A stretch of DNA of 64,000 nt, taken from Anas platyrhynchos. Taxonomy: Eukaryota; Chordata; Aves; Anseriformes; Anatidae. Below, in pieces: positions 19,800 through 32,450 of the stretch. A program made the translations under genes and the position numbers. The DNA is taken from assembly GCF_047663525.1 (NCBI RefSeq), contig NC_092607.1:5241001-5305000 (forward strand), given 5' to 3'. The stretch's first letter is position 1. The number at the start of each line of letters is the position of its first letter. The notes under the pieces are model-generated. The model was not told the DNA's origin and ran no database searches. It saw only the letters and a list, made by a program, of their open reading frames with translations.

Positions 19800-22700
19800 C
19801 ACCGCTCATTTTAGGGAGTAATTCATCTGACCTAGTTGTTACCTAGATGTAATTGAGTTAAACATCAGTGATAGTATGTGGACAAAGAATTTTCTCCAGT
19901 GGGTCATACGGAGAGTCTGCCCAAAATCTGTACTGCCTCCTGAAGGCCCCGCTCTATTCATGGAGCTTTGGGGGAACCTACAGTCACTGGATTGCTAAGG
20001 CAAGCACTTTATTTAACACTTGGCTGAGTTTCATGTGGGTGTGTGTGTATTCAAATCACAGCTGTACTGGTATATCAGGGAAAAGAAAAATCCCTGGCAC
20101 CCATTTCTGACATACCAGAACATACCTGCAGTAAGACCAGGACATACTGCCTGGGAAAGAAACCTTGCAGTTTTCAGCATAAGAGACAATTCTAATTATT
20201 CATCTGTTGTTGCAGAGAAAAAGAAATTACTCGTGTAGAATAATCTTGAAGAGGGTTTGAACACAATCTGGATCTTTCCAGTGTTTTATATTTGAGATTG
20301 TCCTCAGAAATCCCGTTTTTCTGCCATTCAATTTTAAAGTTCCAGCATTTGTCAAGCCTTGCTAAAGAACTAATTCTATATCGCATCCCAAACCAAATTT
20401 AGCAAAAGTCAGAGAAGCTAAGGGATAGACTGGATTGTTGTAAATTGTTGCATAAATTGTAAGAATTTATACAATACTTTTATAATCAGTGGTATAGTTA
20501 TAATGAAAGAAAGGCTAACCTCTGTTCAGAACAATGTATTAAGCACAGCATCAAACAGCCATGCAAATAGGCGTCATTGAAAAAATCTGTGCAAAGAGGT
20601 GGCAGCTTATGTAGCTCCCTGGAGGAATTCATACGGCTTTATGTGCTGCGTGGTTGTTGCTCCTATTACCTTAATTCCGTTACACAGTGACAGGCTCGGC
20701 AGGACTTGTTGACTTGCCATTCTCTAGCTCATGCTAAATCACAGCCAAGCTCTTAATGCTCTGCATCCCATGTGGAAGCCTGCACCAGAGCCTGGATGGG
20801 TGCTGTGGGGTTTGGTAGTATCCAAGATCAAAACAAGCTTGAGTGCTTATATCCAATGGGAAGACTTCTCTTTAGGGGAAGGTGGAAAGTCTCTTGAGTC
20901 TTTTCAATCTGTATCTGTGTTCCTGACAGGTAGGAGCCCTTTTTATTTTATTTTTTTTTAATCATGAATCACATATACTATATACTCAAGAGGCTACTGA
21001 ATGTTTAGAAAGCTGCTCATGAAGTTCGCAGGGACCTTTTCTCCGGGAATATAACCACTTCTATACTGTAAACTGAAGTGCTATAAACAAGAGAGCTCCA
21101 GATAAGGAAATATGACTATCCTTTCTTATCTCCACTAGTCTTAACAGGTGTCCTTGGGGTTGTAAATTTATGTGAAGAGAAGGTAAGAACAGTCTGAGGT
21201 ATCTTTAACCTTATCACAAATCTTTCCTAGGGCAGAAAGATTGAAGTTACTATCAATAAAGGCTGAGTTGCGGTCCAAGTCCCTTTTCCCACTGAGTCAA
21301 TTGCTCTGGAAAATGTGGTTGCTCTTACGTGGCTTGTGTGTGCTGTCTTGCAAATGGCTGGTAGTTGTATATTGCATGCAGTGCCCTAAAATAAAACCCA
21401 AGCAGATATATGCACTGAAATGCCTAATTCATAATTCCACAAAAGATAATTTGTGTGTACATGCTATTACAGTTGTTACAGTTTTATTGCAGCCAGGCCA
21501 AAAAGTCATCTCAGAAATGAGGTAGGATTATCCTTATTTGTCACTTTTGTGGGAGGAATGAATCGTTCCATGCACTTGCCATAGGATCCTCATTCATTCC
21601 AGTGCTTTACGCTTGTGGATATATGGTCTAATCATGTTTCTGCAAAGGAGGTGCTCAGGCTCACAATGTGAATGACTGTGCAGCAGTGGAGAAGCAATTG
21701 CTGAGTTTGCCACTCTTTTCTCTTCCTGAAAGAGGTATTTGTGTTTGAATAGGGACTTTCTGATCATACTATCCTATATTTTTTTTCACCTTTCTCCATT
21801 AAAATGAGGTTTTCCTCTCTTGTCCCTTCATATTGTCATGGGAATTATTTTTTTTCAAGTAATCCTTTGGCAAAAAGTGCTTTTCTTTGCTTGCAGCCTG
21901 TGGCCAAAGCAGTTTGGTGGAGCTAATAAAAGCTGGGGTACATCCCACCTCTGCCCCGGCATTACCTTTACTGTCTTCAGCTTCCTCAGGGGTGGGGGTC
22001 TCTGCCTGACTTTTCTGCGCACTGCCTGTCTGCAGGGAAATCCCAACAGTTTTTCTGTGGTTAGGAAATCCTCATGTAGGGAGCCATGTCCTGATTATCT
22101 AGTTAACGCCTACCTGTGGGATGGAAGAAGTGCTGCTGCTAGAGAGGAGAGACAGTAAAACTGGTTGTGCAGAGCAGGGAGCTGTCTTTCTGGAGCTGTC
22201 TTTCAAAGCCCTTCTTTAGTCGGATTTGGGTACTCCTTCTCAAAGAAGAACAAAATAAAACAGTCAGTGCCATTTTTGGAGGCAGCCCTGTGCTAAGAGC
22301 CTAGTCACCTCCCCATTCCTCTGGACAGCAGACTTCCTCATCAGGCAATTAAGGCCTTGAAGAACATGACCCTGAGGGTGTGAGCTCCCTTTCTGGAAAG
22401 CTTTGGTGCCCTCCATGGGCTGTAACATCACAGCAGTGATGGATGCAGGAGAGCAGGCTAGCAGAAATGATGGGCTTGTACTCTAACCCTCGTAGTGGTC
22501 CTTGAGGCTGCGTGGTTGAAGAAAGAGATCTACCTCTACCCAATAAGGACAAGCTATTGCTATGGGATGCCATATCCTACCAGCTGAGTTGGTTGCTCCC
22601 AGCTTTGTCATTTCTAAGAGCAATAGCTGTTCAGTCACTGCCTTCTAATATCATAGTGTGGGAGTGAAAATTATCCAAAGCCTTGACTACTTGGTATGTG

Positions 22701-25700
22701 CAAGGGGTCAGGACTATCTTTCAGATTCATGCAAACAGCTTCTCACATTCTGGGTCTGAGTAACCTCAAAATGCTTAAGGAGGATGAAATTGTCTGCCAA
22801 TGATTTGGAGTTGCAGCCTTGGAGCCCTCAGGAGCCAAAGAGAATCCCAGAGAAGGTTGTCTGACAATGACAAAAAGTTCCCATTTTACTGTCTCGGGCA
22901 GTTCTTCCATTTGTAGATGAATGGGGAAAAAATACAATTCCAAAGTCTGCCTTTACACTTGGATATCACATCTACCCTGAATATCCTTTCCCAGGGCATT
23001 GAGAGCAATGCTTCTGACTGTACAGTGGGAAATGCATGTATTTCTTCTTATGCAGTATTTCAGATGAAACCAAACAATGAGGTGAACACACAGTGATGAG
23101 GTTCCCCAAAGAAACACAGACCCAGCCTGGTGGGGAAGCCAATGACAAGGTGGAGCTGTGGATGGTCCTTGTGAGGTTTTTCTTTAGGACTCATTTCTTT
23201 AGGATCATAAGGACTCGTGTCAATGAGTGGGTTCCAGTGCACCCACCCAGAATCCTGGCAGAAGTGTATCTAATTTTCTGGTACACATGGAATTAGTTTA
23301 CCCATTTTGAAAAAAAAAAAAAAAAAAAAAAAGAACCACAGGACTTAATATAAACATTTCTATTAAAGGGAAAAATAACCCAACAGGCAGATGAAAAGGG
23401 TAACATTCTCTAGCACCTAAATCAGAGCAAACTGGTCTGTCATTTCCTCTTCCAGAGGGTTGGTTGCTGGCTTTTGCTCTCCTACAGTGCCCTTCACTTC
23501 CAGCTTGCTAGAGCTAAGTTGCTCAGGATAACAAGGCCCTGTTGAGGCTGGACACCAAAGCGAAGTGTTTCTTCACTGCTCCTCACTCACAAGCTGCATT
23601 TCCACCTACGAGCTGTTCCTGCAAGCCATGCCGCACTCCCTGCTTCATTCCCTTTTCTAATTCTGGCAGTTTTGCTAATAGTTTCTTATTTTAGCTGTTG
23701 GAAGACTATCTGTGACATTGAGGATTAAACATACTCTCAGCCCACAGGCTTCTTTTTGTCGGGTTTTTCTGCATGCCATGTGTCCTGTAGGAGACTCTCA
23801 CTGCCTGTCCTTTGTCCTCCCCTGTTTTCTAGGCTCTGTTCTTCACATCCTAATATTGGAAACTGTTGTCCTGTAAGGATCATGGAGAAGTCCTTGCCCT
23901 CAGTTGGATCCTCACACACCAGTAAATGCTTCTAGGGTGGTGGGGAGATGTAGGGCTTGACTTAACTTTGATGCTGCCCGTGGCTTTGTAGGTATAAAAA
24001 CACACCCTCCTTTGAATGAGGTGGTAGGTATTAAATTAGGACACATTACATGTATGTGTGATACCAGAAAGTTTGCATTTTTCAATGATAAAGGCTCTAA
24101 CAGGACAAGTTCTTACATATTTCTTTAAAATACTTTTAGCACAATGCCTCAGTGTTAGATGGTTTTGCATTTCTTTGTCTCCAAAAGCCATGATGCCAAG
24201 AAGAATTACAAGGGCAAAAGACATTCTCATCTGACCCATATTGACAAGGTTTGGTCACTCTCCCCACTAACATATGTACCTGCTGTAAAAGACCTGCATG
24301 CTGCATTTCTCAAAGGAAAATGGAAATTTCAGGCAAGCAGAAATCTGTTTTTCTGAACTGAACATTGTAACTTCTCTGCAGGAGGCTTTAATTCTCCAAA
24401 AACTGCACCAAATACTAATCTAGGGTTCCTTGGGAAACAACAGATTGAAACTGAAGAACACACACAGACGGGCCCCATCCCAAGATGGTTTTATGTGTAG
24501 ATGCTCTTTAAATCTGGAATTGCCTGGGAATGTAGAGTAACTGCTTCTGCAGAAATCCCCACTTAGGTTTGTAACTCATTATTTATGTTTGCAATTATTA
24601 GATAAGTTCAACTTTCTCCTCCACTTTACAGGGTGAGTGTTGAGAAGTCCATAGGTTTTTGGAGAGAATCAGAAACTCTTTTCTCTGTAGGCATTGATTT
24701 TCTACAACTTGGCTGTTTGATAAACTGAAATAAAGTAATTAAAGAAAGAATAGAAATAAGGAAACAAGATCCTGGAGCTTGAACTTCTGTAATAAATACT
24801 TGCCTCTTAGATCTGCCTTTTGTTTGCAGCAGCCAGGTCTGTATGGTGTATTAGCAAACGAGTGCATGAAAACATGTATATCCAAGCATTTCATTTCTCT
24901 TGTAGTTATTTAAATAATGCCAAATTGAGCATGAAGCTGACTGGATGCAATTGCTGCCATCAGAAAATAAGAGTGAGTGGGCTGAGGAGGCCATCCTCCA
25001 TCCCAGCAGCTTCCCAGCTGGGAACACTGCTCAAAGGCAGAGCGAGGGTATGAAGGTGCTATTGCTTACGTGGTCCTAACATTCACAATCATTTGATTGC
25101 CAACAATGACTGAACATGCTTTGTTTAGTTTCTATAAATCAAGCAGAATATATTAGCCAGGAAATAGACCTCCCCTTGCAACCCCAAAGAACGGGGTTGT
25201 TCTTTTTCTTTTCAGAATAATCTGAACCCTGCTCCCCAGCTGGTGTAAAGCACCAGACGGCTCTGTTAGCACACCTCAGGCACATCTGAGCTGTCACAAG
25301 TGAAAGGAGTTTAACAAGATTAGGAAAAACAGTCAGAAAGGTTTTAAGGACCCTCCATGCTGACAAATAGTCTCATTTAACACCACATAAATGGTCCTGT
25401 TGTGCTGGTTAATTCCTGTTGCATCTGTCAAGTAGTGCTTGCAGTAAATTAAATCTGTATGTTAATAGTATATGTGTGTGGCTGATGGACAAGCAAAAAC
25501 TGTCTGCAAAAAGTGGATGTCTCCATGTGCACCTGGACCTGGTGAAAAAAGGCTGGTTGCCTTTGTTACCAGGTAACAATAAAATGCAGGTTAAATGCCA
25601 AGGCACTGATTCAACTTATACTAAAAGCATTTGATGCAAAGAAGACATTTAGATTCCCAATGTCTTGCTCTTTGTTTGTGTTTATTATTGTTTAAATCTA

Positions 25701-26847
25701 TTATGGTTTATGTTCCAACTCAAAGCTTAAGCTTGCTGGTACTATATTTTTTTTTTTCAGTTCCATAACAATTTTGTTTACTTAAAAATATTCTATGTGA
25801 AGAATATTAGGACGATACACAGTCTAGATAAGTTCTTATTTAAACATAAAAATAAAATTCAAGTGGCCTGTTGGGGTGGATCTTCAAAATAGTCTTTGTG
25901 AATAATCTGCTTGTAGCACAGGTCTTGTCAGAACAAGAAGGTTTTGGTTTTAAAACTCTGTAAACTCTGTGGCAGGAAAAAAAAAAAAAAAAAAGCTGAG
26001 TTTTGATCAAGTAAAACTTTTTTCTTTATAATTTTGTGATGGGGGCTGATGGGCACCCTTTTCTCAGAGTCTTGTTTGTTTTGTTTGTTTGTTTTTTCCA
26101 AGTCAAGGTTATCTAGACACTTGAAATACTAAGTAATTTGCCTTTTTAGATCAGAGCTGTTTCTTGGAATTTTTGTTTATTCAATATTTTTTTTCTGTTC
26201 TTGTAAATGATGGCCTCTTGGCCTTAACACTTGATTACCAGTAATTTTTTAATCACAAGTTCATTAACTAAAGGGATGAAGACAGCTGGCACTGGCAATC
26301 TGAAGTGTTTGGGGCCTGATGTTAGCCTTACTTTTCAATATTAAATGCAAAATACTAGCATAAGCAATACTTCTTGCATTAAAAAAAAAAAAAAAAAAAT
26401 CATAGAAAATGTCTTTTCCATCTTGAAAATGTGCACTTTGCTAGAAGTATGTCTGCTGCTCATCACAGTGAAAGATGTTGTTTTGCTTTGCCTAGTCTTG
26501 ATTCTGCCACCTGGATATTACAGCAACATTTAAAATGTGAGATGCCAACATGAGTGAAACAGGCAAGTGGCATTTGAGAGTGCGGAGCCAAAATTTAACT
26601 GTGTTTTGACAGAGAGGGACTCTTTCCTACCTTAATTGATAGAGGGGGCTGAACACATGCAGAGAAATACCTGTATTTCCTATCCGTGTGCTACAAGCAT
26701 CTTCAAGGGCAAAGAGAAGGTAGCAAGGAAGAATGTGGATTGCTGTAACCTGTTGTTACTTCGTGCCCCTACTTATTGCACAGATGAAGTCTGTCTGCAT
26801 GGTAGTCCTTGAGTTCACTGTGTGAAGTTGTCTGAAGGCTTAATTAA
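19800..26847. other. Gene desert segment
   Basis: About 7 kb without a recognised gene. It contains an A23 run (23310-23332), A18 (25977-25994), A19 (26381-26399), a TTTG tract near 26079-26097 and a small direct duplication of GGAGCTGTCTTTC near 22177-22205. Everything else is unique-looking. Confidence 0.5.
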
Positions 26848-26968
26848 TCTTAGAATAAGAGAATAATTTAGGTTGGAAAAGACCCTGAAAATCACCAAGT
26901 CCAAGTATCAAGCTAACACTACCATGTCCACCACTAAACTATGTCCCTTAAGTGCCACATCCATGAGG
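26848..26968 (-). mobile_element. CR1 LINE 3' end, minus strand
   Basis: The plus strand reads as the reverse complement of a CR1 tail: 'ttaggttggaaaagaccctg', then 'accaagtccaagtatcaagc', 'ccaccactaaactatgtccc' and 'aagtgccacatccat'. The terminal 8-mers are degraded (TCTTAGAATAAGAGAATAA). Confidence 0.88.
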
Positions 26969-29900
26969 TGTCCACAAAACTAAAAGGCACAAACTTGGAA
27001 GTCCCTTTCTCCAGAGGCAGGTATATGGAGTTACTCAGCAGTTCTCTCTGCACACAATCACAGAGGACAAGCCCAGAAAGAGCAATCAATCTACTTTATT
27101 TATTCATGTCATTGGCAACAATGACTTAAATATTGGCTTAGTGCAGGGCTGCCTGCATTTTTGTGTGTAAGAGCAGTGCAGGAATACCACATCTGTTAAA
27201 CATGCGGTATTGCAGCTATCGTGCTCCTCAGCACTGTGGATCATCCAGCATGCTTCCCGAAGTTTGTCCTAGTGGTAAATATTGAGGTTTTGCATAGTCT
27301 CAGGAACTTCATTTTCAAATCTCTCTATGTACAGTGTATATATATGTAGGAGAAAATTTACATATTTCTACAAGAACTTTCAATCGATATTTGTATTTTA
27401 TTTATCATGCCTTTTCATATTCCTCATATTCCTTTTTTTTTTTTTTTTTAGTTTAACCCACATATTTTGGATCTGAATCTTTTAATACCATAAAGGGGAT
27501 TTGTGGTGAACTGGATAGGTTGTCGTACTCTTCCATATTTTCCAATGATGTGTAGGTTACAAAATAAAAACATTCAAGGTAGATTCTGACTTTTTTTTTT
27601 TTTCTGGGGTAGGGAGGATATCCACTTCCACTCCTTAGGATGTTTTACTGATTTGATAATTAAAGTTAGTCAAAGCAGGTAGGGGGGTGGAGAGATCTGA
27701 TTTGTCATACCAAAATAAGATGCCAGTGATCTCAAGTATGACGTATTCTTCTGAGAAATATCCTCCTGTTTCTTTCAGAAACACTTTAAAAAGCTGACCT
27801 TGAAAACATCTTCTGGGTCCGAAAGACATCTTGTCTCCCTAAATCCTGTATTGCCCCAAGCACAGTTTTGGCACTTTCAGTCTGTTCACGTTCTCTAATG
27901 CAATGTGTTCTTACTGAAAGTGTCTTTCTTAAAGGTCCTACCATTCTTCCTCTCTTATTTGGTGTAACATGTCCCTAAAGAAAGAGCATGAAGATTTCTG
28001 TACTCGCTTTCTAGGCTGACCTTGTGAAATGGTGCAGTTTCACAAGGAGAAAAAAAAAAAAAAGCTGAACAACACAGTGCTCAGCGATGCTTCCTGAGAG
28101 AAATACTGAAAGATGGCCCAAAAGATTTTGGAAAAGGAGGAGAGAGAGGAAAAAAAATGCTAAACACATACACTGAGACCAGCCTAGAAATACTGCTCCA
28201 AAAATAACTGTTTGTATTATGCTTCTGCATAGCCCCAGCTCACAAAAGCTTGGCCCTGGGGCTGCGTTATGTAAAATAAGTGCAGGTCCCCAGCTGGTAC
28301 CATTAGTGGCTGGTCTTGTGCTTGTTTCCAAATGACTTGTACATTATTAACTTGTGCTTTTGCCTGCCTCCAGACCCTGTGTGGTTTTTTTTGTTTGTTT
28401 TTTTTTGTTTGTTTGTTTTTTTTGTTTGTTTTGTTGTTGTTGTTTTGTTTGTTTTGTTTTTACCTTACAGGGGGGAAAAAAAAAAAGAAGAAGAAGAAGA
28501 AAAAATAAAAACAACAACAACAACCAGCTATAAGTGGGAATGGAAGTGAAGGGTACAGGAGGGAGAGCTGCCCAGGTCAGGCGGACAGTCATCGCAGGGA
28601 TGGTGCCCGTGTGTTGCCTACTCTCTAACATGGGAGGTAAAGAGGATAAAACCCAGGTTGCCTCACTGTCAGTGCTGGCTGTGTGCTGGTCACCTCTGTT
28701 TTATGACTGGTCATGCCTACATCCCTTGACAGTAAATCCAAGTGGAGGAAGCTGCTCAGAAAGCCTATGGCACCTTGTTTAGAAAAATGAATCAGAATAA
28801 CAGGAAAAAACAGCTTGGTGCTTCACTGGAAATGGGAGGGGATTCTCCATTTGCACACTCACATCAGAGCAAGCTTGGGATGGCTGAAGTGAGCAAATAT
28901 CCTTGGCCTTACCAGCGCAGGGCTGTGAGAGCCCGTGCTGCATTGCAGTGATGTAAAGGGCAGCTGACAGGGGTCATACAGGGCTAGAGCATTGCCCAAA
29001 TTCCCCCTTGGCCCCACTGCTGTTAATTCCCTCCCAGCTGCTTCTCTGCTTCCAGCAGCTGCATGTCTTGAAGTTTGACACACACAATGAGTGCTGCCAA
29101 CTACCTGAACGTAATGAATGTGTTTGGCAGGGGGGTTGGGAGAGCAGCGTGGCCTCCTAGGAAACTGGGTTTTATCACACATCTGTCACCGCAGAGAGGA
29201 AGCACTCAGCACTGAAATCTCCATGCTTGTTTTTCTTCCCCTTCACCAGTTCTATCCTATAAGCAAATGATTCTTCCAAAAAGCTTATTAAAGGAAAATA
29301 CAAAACACTGCGAAACAGGTTTTAGGTGAATATCAAGGGAGCTCTGTAAACTGGCTGTTTGGTAGAGGTGACTCTGCACTCACAAGACTTACACGGCCAG
29401 AAGAGCAACACTCAACTGTGGATTCGGGAGGCTGGGACTCCCATGCCTCTGTCCCAAGGACCCTGCTGCTGCTGTCCCACCCGCAGAGCTCTCTGGAACC
29501 TGCTCAGCTCCCTGCATCAGCCTCTAACAGCATCCCACAGGAGGGGAAAAAACACACAACCCATGGAGCCAAGCAGCGTCATGGAAGGATGAAACTTATG
29601 CAAACAGAGATCCACAAAAAAACAGAATTAATAAAATATATCCTGCCTATGCATTATGAAACACATCTGCCTGCAGAGTGAAATGCCAACTTTAATTTTT
29701 ACTTTGGCTTGAGAGAACTGGCTGGGATGAAAATGACTGCATGCATTGATGAGCAGCCACCTGCAAATGTTTGCACACACCTTCTTTTTCCTCTTTGTTT
29801 GGATATCTGGGTCCAGCAGAGAATTCATGGAAGGGTCTGGAAGTACACCTCTGATTTTTGAATTCCTTGGAGATCTTAATTGAACAGTCTGTAATCCAGA

Positions 29901-32060
29901 TGGAGGAAGAGAATAAATGCAGCAGCTGAGGCTGGTGGTCCATCTGCCTGGGGGCAGATTTAATGGGTAGGGTTACAGGAGTGATGCCTTCCCCTCTCTT
30001 TTCTCTCTCTCTTTCCCATTAATGATGCAGCATGTCTTGCTATTGCTATGTGATTGAGACAAGGCCATGAAGCTTCACAACCCGCCTCTGTAACCAAAGG
30101 AGCCATTTCCAGGCTCAAGCTTTGTGTCTCAGGTCCAGATATTCTGGCAAGCTGCCTGATGATCTGAAATGGGATACCTGCTCTGTGCAGAAAGGTTTCT
30201 CTTGGTCCACGCCAGTACCTTCCTTATGGAAAGAAACTGGATCCTTTCTAGCCCTACCACTCTGTGTGGTCTTCTTGATATGTATTTGCATCCCTGGTAG
30301 CTACATGTATTGCTGATGCCTAACCTTGAGCAATGTAATGTGACATAGATCAGATCCTCATCATGTAGAAACATGAAGCTTTTTCTAGGCTTAGATTTGC
30401 AGTTTTTTCTTTTCACTAAGTCTACAAAGCTCAGGAGAGAAAAAAGTCTATTGCTGGGGTTAGAAAGCTGCTCTGGATATATGACATATCAAATTTTTAA
30501 ATCAGACCAGCCAAGTGCAGTGAAGTGTGTGTGGCACCCCCCAGCTGCAGTATTACAGCTCTTCAGTGAATCATTTGAGCCCCCCCATCCCAGATCTCCA
30601 TTTATAATGAAAAAGAGGTTAAACTTTCAGGACAGCAAACAGCAAGAGGAAAATTGGGAAGCTTAGAAATGAATGGTCCCAGAGTCCCCTCTGGAAGCGG
30701 GTGTTGCTGTCGCTGGGGCTGTTTCTGTTGCAGTAAATGCCAGGCAGCTTTGTATGGGAGAGCACTCTGCTTGACAGAAAGCCAGGTTTTGTACTTTCAA
30801 AGTCAGTCTTCAAAACCGTATCAATGAGCAAGTAACAGAACTTTCCTGCTATAAATATTTGAACAATAGTTTGTTAATTTTTGTTACTCTCAATGTGAAT
30901 TAATTGCTATTTTATCAACTTCAGCTTCTATTAGTTTAGGATTTACATCTTAAATGATGATATCAGCCTTCATCTTGAATAAAACATTTCGTAACCTAGA
31001 CAAGTTCATTAAATTCTTGAAGGTGAACTGACAAATTAAAGGCAGCACGAAGACCCTGATGTGTTTTACAATTGCAAGAATACTCATTTGTAGTTTTACA
31101 GACCAACATCATGCATTTCAGATATTTCAACTTCAAATGCATTGTGATAAATACTGCTGCCTTTTGAAATGATACTGCTCCTTTTTATCTCCCATTAATA
31201 GATAGACTTCTGCACCTATCCTCTCCCTCTTCAGAAGCTAATGAGGTGTCAGTTTATATTATTAATCACACAAACAACTAAGGATGTAATGAAATAACCC
31301 TTTGCATGTTGCTCTTTTACCTAATTAAGCTCGACTGGCATGGGATTATCCTCGTGGTCCCAGCACTGACATTTGTAGTGGCACATTTACCACAGCCAAC
31401 CGTGATTATCCAGTGCTCTGAGCTGCAAAGACAGAGAAGGGGAGAGACCCTGGGGTAAGGCACGTTTGTGCTGCTAAATCCATTCCAGTAAGGGATGTAA
31501 GTGATTTACCATGAGGAAGATGGAAACCCATGGAAAACCTGCTTGCCTGTCACTTCGGGAAGACTTGGACTGTGTCTGAAGTAGTGCTGTTAATGGCAGT
31601 GTACTTACCACAATGCAGGGGAGGCATAATGAGACCCAGAGAGCATGCATACTTATCTACCAGGAGACATATGATAGTTATTCTTAATTGCTAATATCTG
31701 GTGTGATTAATTACCCTATACACACAGGATACCGAGTGTAGAGCTGAGCCTCCTTTTTTTGTCTTTACATGTAGTTTAGAGCCTTGCTTCTTCTGCAGGC
31801 ACTGACACCACAGGGCCACCAAAGTGATGTGACTGATACTGCCACTGATGCCTGCCCATGTGATATGAGAGCTCTGCACTACTGGTGTGTCTCCACACAC
31901 AGCCCTGCTCTCAGCCTTCTGCTCCAAATCAGATGCTCGGATGCCAATGTCAGTGGTATCAATTAGCTCACTCCATCAGCAAGCCCATCGGCTGCTGGAA
32001 TGAACGTTATCTGGAGGCTTAAGGACAAGGTCTCAAAGTGGGGGATTGTTTAGCTCCTTA
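26969..32060. other. Gene desert segment with a T/G–A/C repeat pair
   Basis: No gene is supported. It includes T-tracts (27427-27450, 27591-27604), A14 (28050-28063), the repeat pair at 28384-28524 and an AT-rich, repeat-free stretch at 31190-31400 with TAATTA-like cores. Confidence 0.5.
28384..28524. repeat. (TTTG)n/(GTT)n tract followed by (GAA)n/(ACA)n, inverted pair
   Basis: A T/G-rich arm (28384-28461) with GTTGTTGTTGTT is followed after a short G-rich spacer by an A-rich arm with GAAGAAGAAGAA and ACAACAACAACAAC. The two arms are partly complementary, so the strand could fold back. Confidence 0.85.
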
Positions 32061-32450
32061 CAGAATCACAAAATACATGGAAACACAAAATAAGGTGGGT
32101 AGGAAGGGACTTCAGGAGGTCTGTAGTCCAAGCACATTCCAATGACCCATCAGGGCCAACTAGATCAGGTTGCTCAGGGTCTTGCCCAGATGAGCTTTGA
32201 ATATCTCTAACGATGTAGGTTCCACAGTTTGTCAGGTCCCGTGTTTCACTGTTTGACCATCTGCATGGTGATTTTTTTCCCTTAACAGACTGCAGTTTTC
32301 CTTGTTTCAGCTTGTGCCTGAGTACATCTTAGAGGAGAGTCTGGCTCTGTCTCCTCTGCACCCCCTCATCAGGCAGTTGTGGGCAGCAGTGAGATCCCCC
32401 CTCACTTTCATTTCTCCAGGCTGAACAGACCCAGCTCTCTCTGCAAAGTA
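32061..32450 (-). mobile_element. CR1 LINE 3' region, minus strand
   Basis: Reverse complement of a CR1 3' region: 'cagaatcacaaaatacatgg', 'ggaagggacttcaggaggtc', then 'caactagatcaggttgctca' and 'ctccaggctgaacagaccca'. Diverged, about 390 bp. Confidence 0.88.
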
